DNA of 64,000 bases from Photobacterium piscicola (GCF_900166965.1 NZ_FUZI01000001.1:806001-870000); one strand, 5' to 3'. Counted from the stretch's first letter, positions 9,597 through 19,221 are shown. Numbers and translations are program-made. The notes: a model not told the origin generated them from the sequence alone.

Positions 9597-9839
9597 CTAT
9601 TTTACATTTTCTTGTTTATCTAACCATCTTAAAATGGTTGAATGTGCAATTTGTATGTTCGCATTTGTCATTAGCCATCGCTGAAGTTCAGCAACACTCG
9701 CCCCGGCTTGATAAAGCTCTAACAATTCAAATTTAAACTTATCAAGTCTAGATACTCTATTAATCGATTTCCGATTACGAATTGCTTTCGTTTGCGCTTT
9801 CAGTGCTAATAACTCTGATGCTACATTAAAATCAGACAT
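9597..9839 (-). CDS. Small protein with putative helix-turn-helix (plasmid TraD/KfrA-like pattern)
   Basis: 80 aa, good ribosome site (GGAGAG five bases before ATG). Residues about 30-75 (ELLELYQAGASVAELQRWL then HSTILRWLDKQ) have the pattern 'AGAS..ELQ.WL.....I..STI.RWL' of a small helix-turn-helix domain that I recall in plasmid and mobile-element proteins. DNA binding is therefore plausible, but the target is unknown. It precedes the cysteine-rich 94-aa gene on the same strand. Confidence 0.6.
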   Translation of the reverse strand: MSDFNVASELLALKAQTKAIRNRKSINRVSRLDKFKFELLELYQAGASVAELQRWLMTNANIQIAHSTILRWLDKQENVK

Positions 9840-9968
9840 TAACTCTCCACTTATAATAACTGAATGGTTAAAAAAATAATACGTAGTCCACTATATCGCC
9901 TCAAGAAAAGCATAATTTCTTTAACATGAGGCGAATTTTTAATACTTTAGTTTATATAATGCTCTATA

Positions 9969-11204
9969 TTATTGCGGTGGTGTACTTTCACAATTCGAAA
10001 CAATCACATCTATTTGAATTAGAGCATCCATTGGAATCGCTGATACCCCTATCACCGTTCTGGCAGGAAGCGCTTCTTTGAAAAATGATGCATAGATTTC
10101 ATCAACAAGCTCAATATCCAGCATATTTTTAAGCTGAATATTAACTTTCACAATATCATCCATAACATGATCAACACTTTCAATAATTGCTTTAATATTA
10201 TTGAGGCATTGCTTTGTTTGCGCTTGTATATAGCCATTAACAACCGTCAATGTTTCAGGATCTAATGGCAATTGGCCTGAAATATGGTTGTAATGAGAAA
10301 ATGCAACTGTATGCGAATAAGGCACAGTTGGGGCATTTACACTATTATTCGCCTCGATAACAAGTAGACGGCTATCTTCAGGTAGTTGTGGCGGCGTACC
10401 ATCACCATGCGATACAACAGTATCAATCTGTAATAGTGCGCCTGCTGGTAAATCCTCAACGACGATAAAAGTTCGGGCTGGAATATAATCACCAAAAAAC
10501 GTATTACAAACATCATTGATAACATTAATATCTTTAATATTCTTAATATATATTGTTGTTTTCACCACATCATCAAGAACATGATCAATACTGCTTAATA
10601 TCGTATTAATATTATATAAACATTGCTTTACTTGCATTTTAATATCACCAATAATAATTTCATTCGTTTTAAAATCTATCGGTAATTGAGCTGACAAGTT
10701 ATTATAATGAGAAAATGCAACTGTTTGCGTTGCCATCTTATCATTTGGTGCTTTATCCGTATTTCTAGAGACTTTAATTAATGCACAAGGTTGCTGTGGG
10801 GCCGTTCCCTCACCATTTGAAATTAACGCATCCATCTGTATTAATGCATCATTGTCAGGTAAAGATGCGACGACAGCGACAGTACGCGTCGGTAAAATAT
10901 CATTGAAAAACGTTTTGTATACTTCATCTACTATCTTAATATTTGAAATATCTTTAACAAAAACATGAAGTTTAACCACATCATCCATAGTGTGATCAAT
11001 CTGTTCAACAATAGCTTTAATGTTATTTAAGCATTGTGTTGTTTGTTCTTTTATACCGCCAATAACCATTTTCCCCGTATTAGGATCTAACGGTAATTGA
11101 GCCGATATATTATTGTAATGAGAAAATGCAACACTTTGAGTTGAGGCTGAATTTTTTGGTGCATTTTTCGTGTTTCGTGAATTTTTTATAATATTATTTG
11201 CCAT
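9969..11204 (-). CDS. Triple RidA (YjgF/YER057c/UK114) fusion protein
   Basis: 411-aa protein made of three consecutive RidA domains (residues about 25-130, 157-265 and 298-408). RidA proteins hydrolyse reactive enamine/imine intermediates such as 2-aminoacrylate and release ammonia. Each repeat has the same order: VAFSHYN, (S/A)xQLPxD, QCL.NI, DD(V/I)VK, and the arginine of the PARTV-type motif (PTRTV, PARTF, PARTV) that corresponds to the substrate-carboxylate-binding Arg of active RidA. Normal RidA is a single ~128-aa domain forming a trimer, so this looks like a covalent trimer. The repeats share near-identical DNA such as TAATGAGAAAATGCAAC, indicating fairly recent duplication. It lies 112 bp after ureC on the same strand and may be read from the urease transcript. 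Confidence 0.88.
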   Translation of the reverse strand: MANNIIKNSRNTKNAPKNSASTQSVAFSHYNNISAQLPLDPNTGKMVIGGIKEQTTQCLNNIKAIVEQIDHTMDDVVKLHVFVKDISNIKIVDEVYKTFFNDILPTRTVAVVASLPDNDALIQMDALISNGEGTAPQQPCALIKVSRNTDKAPNDKMATQTVAFSHYNNLSAQLPIDFKTNEIIIGDIKMQVKQCLYNINTILSSIDHVLDDVVKTTIYIKNIKDINVINDVCNTFFGDYIPARTFIVVEDLPAGALLQIDTVVSHGDGTPPQLPEDSRLLVIEANNSVNAPTVPYSHTVAFSHYNHISGQLPLDPETLTVVNGYIQAQTKQCLNNIKAIIESVDHVMDDIVKVNIQLKNMLDIELVDEIYASFFKEALPARTVIGVSAIPMDALIQIDVIVSNCESTPPQ

Positions 11205-11316
11205 ATTATATTTATCCTAAAATAGTTTATGTATTATTATTTGTTTTTAATTATTTTATAAGGTAAATAAGAAAAGCAGAGTATATAAAGTAAATTTTTC
11301 CATTACTCACTTTCAT

Positions 11317-13023
11317 CTAAAATAACATATAGTTTTGAGCTAGTGGTAATTCATGCATTGGTTCACATTCTAAAAGCTCACCATTTGCCCACACACTAAA
11401 CGTTTTAGGATCTACTTTAATTTCAGGCGTACAATTATTATGGATCATATCTTGTTTAGAGATATTACGAGTATTCTTAATACCACTGATAATTTTCTGT
11501 AACTGCAACTTTTCAGGAAGCCCCGCATCAATCGCTGCTTGAGACATAAACGTAATTGACGTCTTCATTTTTGCTTTCCCATAAGCGGCATACATTGGGC
11601 GATAATGAACGGGTTGTGGTGTAGGTAACGCACCATTTGGGTCCCCCATTTCGGCCATTACAACCATGCCACCTTTAATAATCAATGACGGTTTTATTCC
11701 AAAAAAGCCAGGGTCCCAAAGCACAAGATCAGCAAGTTTTCCACATTCGACCGAACCCACATCATGAGATAAACCATGAGTAATAGCAGGGTTAATCGTA
11801 TACTTTGCAATATAACGTTTGATCCTATTATTATCTGATTTACAAGAATCACCATCTAATGCACCGCGTTGAATTTTCATTTTATGCGCTGATTGCCAAG
11901 TCCGGCTAATAACTTCTGCAATTCGGCCCATAGCTTGAGAATCAGAGGTCATTAATGGAATCGCCCCCATATCATGCAAAATATCTTCAGCCATCATAGT
12001 ACCCTTTCTGATTCGCGATAATGCAAAATCTAAATCTTCAGGTATTTTGGGGTCTAAATGATGACAAACCATGATTAAATCTAAGTGTTCATCAACGGTA
12101 TTGATCGTATAAGGCATTGTAGGTGTAGATGATGACGGAATGATATTATTCACGCCACACGCTTTTAAAATATCAGGCGCATGACCACCACCAGCACCTT
12201 CAGCATGATAGGCATGTATAATGCGATCTTCTAGAACATCTACTGTATCTTCAAAAAAGCCACTTTCATTTAAGCTATCAGTATGTATCGCAATTTGAAT
12301 ATCATATTCTTCAGCCAGTTTTAAACTTGTATCAATTGTTGCAGGTGTACAGCCCCAATCTTCATGTATTTTCAAACCAACAGCGCCGGCTAAAATATGC
12401 TCTTTTAATGCTTCAGGCTCACTACTATTCCCTTTACCTAATAAACCCACATTAATTGGAAGCTCATCAATAGCTTCAAGCATGCGATGCATGTTCCACA
12501 CACCAGGAGTCATATTTGTTGCAAGACTACCGGCAACAGGACCTGTACCGCCACCAATTAATGTTGTTAAACCACTGGATAACGCTTCTTCTACCTGCTG
12601 TGGACAAATAAAGTGAACATGCGTATCAACACCACCGGCAGTAATTATTTGCCCTTCACCTGCAATAACCTCAGTGTTCGGACCAATCACAATATCAATA
12701 TTCTTTTGAATATCTGGGTTACCTGACTTTCCAATCCCAACAATACGACCGTCTTTAATACCAATATCAGCTTTAACAATTCCCCAATGATCAATAATAA
12801 CCACATTGATAATGACAACATCAACACAATGCTCACTAGTAAGTTGACTCTGCCCCATGCCATCACGAATAACCTTACCACCACCAAACTTCATTTCTTC
12901 GCCATATTGCGTGAAGTCTTGCTCTATTTTCGCCCATAACTCAGTATCAGCTAATCGAATGCTGTCACCAACGGTTGGACCAAACATTGAAATATAATCA
13001 TTTTTTTGAATAATATTAGTCAT
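11317..13023 (-). CDS. ureC: Urease alpha subunit UreC
   Basis: Catalytic subunit of urease (568 aa with the chosen start), which hydrolyses urea to ammonia and carbamate. All metal-centre residues are visible one position after the classical numbering: H135 and H137 (VDTHVHF), carbamylated K218 (GLKIHEDWG), H247, H273 ([14 protein letters not shown]) and D361 ([10 protein letters not shown]), and the flap with C320-H321 (MVCHH). Length is normal. I chose the ATG at 13023 (MTNIIQ) because AGGA lies at good distance; an upstream in-frame ATG at 13047 would overlap ureB more and has no site. It overlaps ureB by 8 bp. No ureE, F, G, D or nickel transporter gene follows; the next gene is the RidA fusion. 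Confidence 0.95.
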   Translation of the reverse strand: MTNIIQKNDYISMFGPTVGDSIRLADTELWAKIEQDFTQYGEEMKFGGGKVIRDGMGQSQLTSEHCVDVVIINVVIIDHWGIVKADIGIKDGRIVGIGKSGNPDIQKNIDIVIGPNTEVIAGEGQIITAGGVDTHVHFICPQQVEEALSSGLTTLIGGGTGPVAGSLATNMTPGVWNMHRMLEAIDELPINVGLLGKGNSSEPEALKEHILAGAVGLKIHEDWGCTPATIDTSLKLAEEYDIQIAIHTDSLNESGFFEDTVDVLEDRIIHAYHAEGAGGGHAPDILKACGVNNIIPSSSTPTMPYTINTVDEHLDLIMVCHHLDPKIPEDLDFALSRIRKGTMMAEDILHDMGAIPLMTSDSQAMGRIAEVISRTWQSAHKMKIQRGALDGDSCKSDNNRIKRYIAKYTINPAITHGLSHDVGSVECGKLADLVLWDPGFFGIKPSLIIKGGMVVMAEMGDPNGALPTPQPVHYRPMYAAYGKAKMKTSITFMSQAAIDAGLPEKLQLQKIISGIKNTRNISKQDMIHNNCTPEIKVDPKTFSVWANGELLECEPMHELPLAQNYMLF

Positions 13024-13342
13024 TTTTTTGTCCTGCTTTTTGTACAAACTTCCCTTGAAAACCTGCGATGTTTTTGGCTCCAGAAAATTCGACTAACTCT
13101 ACATCCATTTTCTGCCCTGCTAATACTCGAATAGACATTCCGGCTGCAATATTAAGGTGGTAGCCTTTTGTAATTTCACGATTGAATTTCAGTGCATAAT
13201 TTGTTTCATAGAAATGATAATGTGAACCAATCTGAACAGTTCTATCACCACAATTTTCAATAGAAATAGTTATTGTATTTCTATTTTCATTAATACAAAT
13301 TTCTTTTATTTGTTCATTACAAACAATTTCACCAGCAATCAT
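13016..13342 (-). CDS. ureB: Urease beta subunit UreB
   Basis: 108-aa structural urease subunit, with the family signature [17 protein letters not shown] and the C-terminal AGFQGK. It begins MIAGEI as in typical UreB (MIPGEI). Assembles with UreA and UreC into the (alpha-beta-gamma) trimer in the cytoplasm. It starts 9 bp after the ureA stop and overlaps ureC by 8 bp, so the three genes are translationally coupled. Separate gamma and beta genes are the usual arrangement outside Helicobacter. Confidence 0.95.
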   Translation of the reverse strand: MIAGEIVCNEQIKEICINENRNTITISIENCGDRTVQIGSHYHFYETNYALKFNREITKGYHLNIAAGMSIRVLAGQKMDVELVEFSGAKNIAGFQGKFVQKAGQKND

Positions 13343-13351
13343 TGCTATCTC

Positions 13352-13654
13352 TTATTTAATTGGATTATGTATAGAAATTAATTTCGTGCCATCAGTACAA
13401 GTACATTCAACTTGAACATTTACAATAAGATTCTTAATTCCAGGACGAATATCATCTGCACTTAATAGCGTTGTACCATAATCCATTAATTCAGCTACAG
13501 TTTTACCTTCCCTTGCTCCTTCCACTATCATTCCTGAAATATAAGCAACGGCTTCCGGATAATTTAATTTCAGATTATTCTCTTTACGCATCTTAGCTAA
13601 CAAGAATGCTGTAAATAACATGAGTTTATCTTTTTCTCTTGGGGTTAACTTCAT
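13352..13654 (-). CDS. ureA: Urease gamma subunit UreA
   Basis: 100-aa structural subunit with the invariant N-terminus [11 protein letters not shown], the [11 protein letters not shown] motif and the C-terminal [12 protein letters not shown]. First gene of the ureABC unit. In most gammaproteobacteria ureD lies directly upstream; here the upstream 647 bp hold no gene. Confidence 0.95.
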   Translation of the reverse strand: MKLTPREKDKLMLFTAFLLAKMRKENNLKLNYPEAVAYISGMIVEGAREGKTVAELMDYGTTLLSADDIRPGIKNLIVNVQVECTCTDGTKLISIHNPIK

Positions 13655-14301
13655 TGATTTATAGTCTCAATATTTTAATTAATAATGAAAATTATTTTAT
13701 TTTTATAAAATTCAAATCAAGCGCTAATATTAATCTTGTTTAATATAACGTAATACAATCATTGCTTAAATATTTTATATAACGTGTCAGAACGTCAAAT
13801 AACAAGAACAGAATTCTATGCCATCAAAACTTACAAGCGTATTAATTCAACACTTATAATAAGGACATAATTAATCACGCATATTTTCACATCTACAGAT
13901 ATATTAACTAGTTATAAGCTCAACTAGATTAAATAATTAGAGGGTTTTTGATTACACCTAATATTAGGCTTAATTGTCCTTTCGCAAATAAATTACATCT
14001 TTATTTAATATCTAGCAAGCAATATATATACACGAATAATTCCGTATTTTACATTATGAGCGCAAAGCTAAAAAATGCGCTTTAATAATAAGAAAAATAT
14101 TATAATTAGATCATTTTTATTCTTTTATATAAGCAAAAAAAAATTAATAATTAAATTATTCGAAAAATATTAGCCGTGAGAATAATAAGGAGCGTTAACA
14201 AACAAAAAAATTATTTTAACTTTAAAAACATACAGTTACAAAAACAAAAAAATGTTAACTATAATATAATTAAACACATAAGCATTAATGCGCATAAAAA
14301 C
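13655..14301. other. Long gene-free AT-rich region upstream of ureA
   Basis: 647 bases without a convincing gene on either strand; one short palindrome AGCGCA...TGCGCT at about 14059-14081. It must carry the ureA promoter (minus strand). No recognisable riboswitch; no ureD remnant could be recognised by eye. Confidence 0.5.
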
Positions 14302-14967
14302 CTAATCTTCATTGGTTAACTCTTTTAACCAAAAAAGTAGTCCTGCAATACACAAACATAATATGGTTGGTACGACTAATGCGTAGCTTAGTGAAAACGC
14401 CATCAATTGACTACCAACAATCGCACCAATGAAAATAGACAACCATAAGCAAAACTGTTTTATAAAGACGTTTTTGTCACCTTGTCCCAATAGTAACATT
14501 GCTAATTCTCGCCCAGTGTTAGCGAGAAAGGCCGTTGCAAAGGTTAATGGCATCGCTTTGCTGATCGTGATCCTGAGTGCGATATTTTGTAACCCCATCG
14601 CAAAAGCCAGCACAAAGTTAGTAGCCATCGGTATGGTAATTTTTTCAATAAAAATAGCGCTGCATAACAATATAGAAACAGCACTCATCACCAACCAACG
14701 ATAGTTTTTTTTCTGCAGTACCGCAATCATTTCACCAACAGTGATCCCTGTAACAAACAGCAAAATTACACCTATATAAGCCATTGATTGACCATATTGA
14801 TGGTTAGAAAGCAGCATCGCTACATGCGTTGTATTACCACTCATAAAAGAGACAAATAAACCATTTTTAAGGTGAATAAAACCAATAGCATCAACAATAC
14901 CCGCTAAAAACAATAACAAAAAAGGCATCGTCGCAAGAATTGCAGACTTAATTACTGATATATTCAA
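14302..14967 (-). CDS. YoaK/DUF1275 family inner-membrane protein
   Basis: 221-aa membrane protein with about six helices. The N-terminal pattern LAGIVDAIGFIHLKNGLFVSFMSGNTTH is the hallmark of the DUF1275 family (E. coli YoaK group), function unknown, possibly small-solute transport. The annotated start is a TTG at 14967, with no clear ribosome site; the next in-frame ATG (MPFLLLFLAG, 14928) would remove 13 residues before the first helix, so the true start is uncertain. Single gene, convergent with nothing nearby. Confidence 0.82.
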   Translation of the reverse strand: MNISVIKSAILATMPFLLLFLAGIVDAIGFIHLKNGLFVSFMSGNTTHVAMLLSNHQYGQSMAYIGVILLFVTGITVGEMIAVLQKKNYRWLVMSAVSILLCSAIFIEKITIPMATNFVLAFAMGLQNIALRITISKAMPLTFATAFLANTGRELAMLLLGQGDKNVFIKQFCLWLSIFIGAIVGSQLMAFSLSYALVVPTILCLCIAGLLFWLKELTNED

Positions 14968-15161
14968 TGGCTTATAAGGTTTATGGTGATAACAATAAAC
15001 TAAGTATTACATTAATTTTAGATATTTGACATACAGCTAAGTAGTAACATGTAGAGAGGATAAATATTAGGCTAGGAGTTGCCAATATTTTAATCGAAAG
15101 CATCAAAAAATGGTGAGTACCAACATGTACACACCATAAGATCATAAAATAAAAAGTGGTC

Positions 15162-16268
15162 TTATTTACTCAAAAACATTTCAATTTGGTCATGAGTAAG
15201 ATCAATACCCATCTTATAATAATCACTGATCTGACTTGCCGTTACAAAATAAGTGTTTGGATATGTTGATTTAACTTCATCAATAAATGCATTTAAGCCA
15301 GCAACTTCAGCAGAAATTGATAATGACTGACGATGCAAATAGATGCCAAAAGGTGGTCGTGACGCGTCATTATAATGATTTAAGAAGTTTTCCATCCAAA
15401 TATTTTTCGCTTCATCTGTAGAACAACTTTGATTACAAGCACCAAATACAGTATCCATAACATTTACAATTTTACCGTTAATGTATTTGTAGCCCATAAA
15501 TAATTGATTACTTTTAGGCTGTGTCGCTACGGTATATTTAGGATAACCACCATCTTCCCAATTAAACTGCTCTTTTTGAGTAAAATCACAATGTACGTTA
15601 TCCCAGCCACCCGCTGTTGATGTACAGTGGCGAACCCCCATTCTTGGTAACGTTTTCTCTGGCGGCGCTGACAGTGAAGAATCATAGTTAATATTTAGTT
15701 GATTCATTATTCCTTGTAAATGGCTTAATGAAACATTCTTATTTTCGCGATCCCAACCACTGCTGTTTGTATCTAAAAATGGCGCTCTAAAGCCTTTGAT
15801 TTTATCGCTAGGAACCCCTGATGCCACCAAGAAGTTATAATTATTTTTTAGCTCATTTTCAATTTGAACTTGTGTTAACGGCTCACCTTGATTTCCTGAA
15901 GCAATAGCTGGATGAGAGTAAGTATGTAAAGCAAACTCATGTCCTTTTTTGTATAGATTATTGATAGATTTAGGATTACTCACGCATTGAGGATTACCCG
16001 TTGTCAACCCATCATCATTAACACAAACGATATCAAGCATGGATTCATCATATATCCACCCGCCAGCTTGCTGTACAACATTGACATAAAATGTTACTGG
16101 AATAGAACTATTCAATTGAGCAACACTTTTTTCCATCTCCTGATTCACACCGTCATCAATACTAATAACAACAAATTGTGGCTTACTCGTATCAACTGAT
16201 GCAAAAGTAGAGAATGAAACTGATGTTAATAAAAGACATGCTAAGCGTTTGTTTTTCAAGTGGAACAT
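15162..16268 (-). CDS. Secreted polysaccharide (chitin-type) deacetylase
   Basis: 368 aa with the chosen start (ATG at 16268, AAGG at good distance; an ATG at 16307 would put 13 extra residues before the signal peptide). Signal peptide LKNKRLACLLLTSVSFSTFA. The NodB-like catalytic domain shows motif 1 ISIDDGVN (metal-binding Asp), motif 2 HTYSHP (two metal His), motif 3 RAPF and a later YLHRQ that fits motif 5. Such enzymes remove acetyl groups from chitin or peptidoglycan sugars. Two cysteine pairs (CVNDDG...QC and CNQSC) probably form disulfides, as in chitin deacetylases of the arthropod-like type. The closeness to a CBM5/12 protein 7 kb away fits chitin use, but this is inference. Confidence 0.85.
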   Translation of the reverse strand: MFHLKNKRLACLLLTSVSFSTFASVDTSKPQFVVISIDDGVNQEMEKSVAQLNSSIPVTFYVNVVQQAGGWIYDESMLDIVCVNDDGLTTGNPQCVSNPKSINNLYKKGHEFALHTYSHPAIASGNQGEPLTQVQIENELKNNYNFLVASGVPSDKIKGFRAPFLDTNSSGWDRENKNVSLSHLQGIMNQLNINYDSSLSAPPEKTLPRMGVRHCTSTAGGWDNVHCDFTQKEQFNWEDGGYPKYTVATQPKSNQLFMGYKYINGKIVNVMDTVFGACNQSCSTDEAKNIWMENFLNHYNDASRPPFGIYLHRQSLSISAEVAGLNAFIDEVKSTYPNTYFVTASQISDYYKMGIDLTHDQIEMFLSK

Positions 16269-16780
16269 AATGACCTTAAAAATATAAATAAAATTCGTGG
16301 GCATCATATATTAGTATGCATCACGTTCAATATTATATATGTAATAGATTATGTCGATTAAGATTTATATGTAACATTTAGCATATTGATGGTGTTAAGT
16401 GTATGATTAAACTAATTATGTTATTTATTAACAAGTGTAACTGCTTTCATATCTAATACTGATGAAGATATCGAAAACTACGAAAACTGGACTGCGAAAA
16501 CTGGACAGCCATATCTTTTCTAGGAAAAAACCAATACAAATCTACCTAATTTAACTTCAATCGTAAAAGAAGAAAAAAAGAATAAAGGACAGCCATAACT
16601 TTTAAATAGTTAAATCACTATAAATACAAGTAATCACAAGATAAGAATATTAGATAAAGCTTTAAAAATGGAAATATCTACTACACGACAATAAAAAGTA
16701 CACTATTTCCTGTATAGCAAGATCGCCAAAACCCACAATAAACAATTATTGCGGCAATAAGCTTCTACAATACGATAAAT
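16269..16780. other. Gene-free region between deacetylase and RAYT gene
   Basis: About 510 bases. The left part holds the promoter of the deacetylase gene. From 16489 on it holds repeats of the GGACAGCCAT family (listed separately) downstream of the RAYT gene. No gene seen. Confidence 0.55.
16503..16596 (+). repeat. Two REP-like GGACAGCCAT repeats downstream of the RAYT gene
   Basis: GGACAGCCAT occurs at 16503-16512 and 16587-16596, both in plus orientation, each followed by AT-rich bases and a short T run; a degenerate GGACTG copy lies at 16489. They face the ATGGCTGTCC copies on the other side of the transposase gene. Confidence 0.75.
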
Positions 16781-17800
16781 TTAGTTAGGGTGTAATCGTT
16801 GACTCGCTCTTTTACCTTTACACCAACGGCCACCAAAATGTTGTTGGAATGCACACATTCTCGACCATTTACCGCTAACATTAGTATAATGCGCCATAAA
16901 GTCATCGCTATTATCTAACCACGCTTCCTCACTGACACCAATTTGTTGTAATAATTTAGGTTGAGTGACTGGAATAGAGCCTTTTTTATCCTCACGAATA
17001 CTACGTCCGGTCCAATCAATCAGCTCTAAATAATCAGCAAAATCAAATTGTATCCCTACCTGCTTAGCCTGATGTTCAGCCCCAACAAAAGGCAATAATC
17101 CAATTTTAGAACGCTTAACTGATGATGAATTTGAAGCTATTTTTTTTATTATAGCAGTTTGATTATACTCCACGATTCGCTGTTGAATTGAAGTAAAATC
17201 AGAATCTTGCAACGTTGTTGTTAATCCTGCACGGATGGGATTTAAATCAACATACATCATGCAAGAGAGCAATGCTTGTTCGTCTAACAACGCTTGAGAT
17301 TTAAATCGCCCCTCCCAAAATGATCCAGTACAATCATCTTCTTTGTTGGCTTTACGCGCAATTTCTTCATTTAAACACCGCATAAACCAACTAATACTGC
17401 CTAATCGTGACTGCCATTCTGCAACCAATGTTGACAATGCTTGTTTCTTATCTACACCAACATCACCATTATTAACAAAATCTACCGCAATAGGATGGCC
17501 ATTAAATAGCTGTAACCAACGGGAAATGACCTCTTGAGGTGATAGCGCCTGTTGTTGATGTATATCGATCTTTAATACTAAATGATAGTGGTTATTCATA
17601 ACTGCATAAGCACAAACATCAATACAAAAAACCTCAGACAATTGCTTGATTTTACTAACGATCCAATCACGTCGATGTTGGTAATTTTTACCACTATACG
17701 GATCATCACCACATAAATAAGCCCGCCTAACACAGCGATTAATAATATGATAATACGGAGTAATTTGAGGTTCGATCAATTTACGTCTTGAGACTGTCAT
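16781..17800 (-). CDS. REP-associated tyrosine transposase (RAYT, IS200/IS605-like Y1 fold)
   Basis: 339 aa from the chosen ATG at 17800 (a longer frame reaches 17905 but the added residues are unlike the family). Domain: TnpA_REP/Y1 transposase of the HUH class. Seen: N-terminal PYYHIINRCVRRAYLCG, the metal-binding HUH motif HYH at residues 71-73 (VMNNHYHLVLKI), the FWEGRFKSQALLDEQALLSCMMYVDLNPIRAG block typical of RAYTs, whose Tyr (YVDLNP) may belong to the active site. These single-strand DNA nucleases act on REP palindromes and are usually domesticated, one per genome. No terminal repeats of a classical IS. It lies between an iron operon and the deacetylase gene. Confidence 0.85.
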   Translation of the reverse strand: MTVSRRKLIEPQITPYYHIINRCVRRAYLCGDDPYSGKNYQHRRDWIVSKIKQLSEVFCIDVCAYAVMNNHYHLVLKIDIHQQQALSPQEVISRWLQLFNGHPIAVDFVNNGDVGVDKKQALSTLVAEWQSRLGSISWFMRCLNEEIARKANKEDDCTGSFWEGRFKSQALLDEQALLSCMMYVDLNPIRAGLTTTLQDSDFTSIQQRIVEYNQTAIIKKIASNSSSVKRSKIGLLPFVGAEHQAKQVGIQFDFADYLELIDWTGRSIREDKKGSIPVTQPKLLQQIGVSEEAWLDNSDDFMAHYTNVSGKWSRMCAFQQHFGGRWCKGKRASQRLHPN

Positions 17801-17861
17801 TTCTTCTACCATAAGCAACATGAAGCTTAAGTGTAGTGCCTTATCGAAAGTCTGCACTATT

Positions 17862-17963
17862 TTGGCTGTCCATATGACTAATACAAGTTCCTCCCTCGCT
17901 TTCATATGTATCTATGAGTTATGGCTGTCCTTGTTTGTTGCTTTTGTTTTTGTATGGCTGTCC
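17862..17963 (-). repeat. Three REP-like ATGGCTGTCC repeats upstream of the RAYT gene
   Basis: TTGGCTGTCC at about 17862-17871, ATGGCTGTCC at 17921-17930 and 17954-17963, all reading GGACAGCCA(T/A) on the minus strand, that is inverted relative to the copies at 16503 and 16587. The last copy abuts the 3' end of efeB. Confidence 0.75.
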
Positions 17964-17966
17964 ATG

Positions 17967-19208
17967 TTAAACAACCTCACTAAACAATGGTTGCCCAAGA
18001 TATTCATCACGTTTTACTCCTGGTAGTACAAAATAGTAACTGCCGCCAAAGGGTTTGATATAACGTTCTAGCGGTTCGCCATTGAGCCTTTTTTGAGTAT
18101 CAATAAAACCAAATTGAAGATTTTTCTGGTAGGACATAAAAATAAGCCCCATATCTAACATGCCAAACGTATTTATGCCAAGTGAGTAACTGTAACTACG
18201 ACGACGTAATTTTGCCGTGTACCTATCTGGATTACGAGGCTCAGCTCTGCGCATGTGTGAATTAAACAAAATACGATCCCCGTGTGGGTCTGTCTCATAT
18301 TTAGGCGAATCATGCTCGTACTGCATTCCAATAGGAGCACCTGTTATTTTATGGCGACCAAAATCATTTTCTTGATCTTCTAAGGGTGTCCTATCCCAAA
18401 ATTCAAGATTAAAACGGATTAAACGCACCGCTTGGTACGAACCACCAACACACCAGTTAGGTTCTTTATCTTTATCCGTAACCCATACTAATTCATCCAT
18501 CAAATCAGTATTATCAGCAGGAGCATTACCAGTACCATCTTTAAACCCAAACAAATTTATCGGTGTTGTTTTATTATCAATATCACGTGACGGTAAAAAA
18601 CCATCCATTTTCCAACGTGGAACTATATACATACTCGTATGCTGTAAAATATCACGCAAAGCATAAATCACACTCTCAGGACTATTTGCACAAATCTGCA
18701 ACCCGATATCCCCTCCGCACCAATGAGAATCAAGTTGGTCATTAGGAAAGCTTTTCATTGCTACTAGGTAACGCGGCTTTAATTGCGTTAATCCAAATCG
18801 AGAATCAAACAAGCTCGCCCCTAAGGAAACTGTAATGGTTAATGAATCAGGATCTAAGTGCCCGCCCAACATTCCAGACTCTAAAGGAGGCATCTTATCA
18901 ATTTTATTCACAGGTAAATTTTCAGATTGTGTCAGATAAGCAATTCGAGCCGTCAGCACTTTAAAGAGCATCTTAAGTTCAGCTAATGTCATTGCTGTTA
19001 CGTTAAAACTAATAAAGGAAACATTTTTTTGCTCTTTCGTAATCACTCCAGCTTGATGTAGGCCATGAAAATCAATCTGTTGTTTATAATGACTTTCAGC
19101 CTCACGCTCTTGTGCCGCTATTGTTGGAACAGTAAGAACAGCACTACCAATCGCCAATGTTTTTAAAGCATTACGTCTAGATAAATTAAAACTTGATGGT
19201 GTTTTCAT
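17967..19208 (-). CDS. efeB: Deferrochelatase/DyP-type heme peroxidase EfeB
   Basis: 413-aa Tat-exported heme peroxidase of the EfeUOB iron system. The N-terminus carries a twin-arginine signal (NLSRRNALKTLAIGS, then VPTIAA). The DyP GxxDG motif is present as FGFKDGTGNAPA near residue 197. Later runs such as RRRSYSYSLGINTFGMLDMGLIFMSYQKN contain the proximal-side residues typical of the family. Acts in the periplasm, where it would oxidise ferrous iron or release iron from heme. Start 19208 has AAGGA ten bases upstream. It is the last gene of the five-gene iron operon and its stop almost touches a REP-like repeat. Confidence 0.93.
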   Translation of the reverse strand: MKTPSSFNLSRRNALKTLAIGSAVLTVPTIAAQEREAESHYKQQIDFHGLHQAGVITKEQKNVSFISFNVTAMTLAELKMLFKVLTARIAYLTQSENLPVNKIDKMPPLESGMLGGHLDPDSLTITVSLGASLFDSRFGLTQLKPRYLVAMKSFPNDQLDSHWCGGDIGLQICANSPESVIYALRDILQHTSMYIVPRWKMDGFLPSRDIDNKTTPINLFGFKDGTGNAPADNTDLMDELVWVTDKDKEPNWCVGGSYQAVRLIRFNLEFWDRTPLEDQENDFGRHKITGAPIGMQYEHDSPKYETDPHGDRILFNSHMRRAEPRNPDRYTAKLRRRSYSYSLGINTFGMLDMGLIFMSYQKNLQFGFIDTQKRLNGEPLERYIKPFGGSYYFVLPGVKRDEYLGQPLFSEVV

Positions 19209-19221
19209 TACATCTATTTCC

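Larger units (their letters stand above)
16503..17963 (-). mobile_element. RAYT transposase flanked by inverted REP-like repeats
   Basis: A single REP-associated tyrosine transposase gene (16781-17800) with two GGACAGCCAT copies on its 3' side and three ATGGCTGTCC copies (17864, 17921, 17954) on its 5' side, the arrangement of a REPtron. The same 10-bp core recurs singly, as hairpin pairs, and as ends of ~147-bp elements between 31 and 40 kb. I infer that this transposase family created them. Confidence 0.65.

Noticed and set aside
9597-9839. Plasmid origin or conjugation locus suggested by the TraD/KfrA-like small protein
   Set aside because: No relaxase, replication or partition gene nearby; the pattern supports only a small DNA-binding-like protein.
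13655-14301. Remnant of ureD upstream of ureA
   Set aside because: No stretch in any frame resembles UreD; the region is AT-rich non-coding sequence as far as I can read.
17801-17905. 35-residue N-terminal extension of the RAYT protein
   Set aside because: It would contain a REP-like repeat inside the coding region and is unlike RAYT N-termini; ATG 17800 starts the typical domain.
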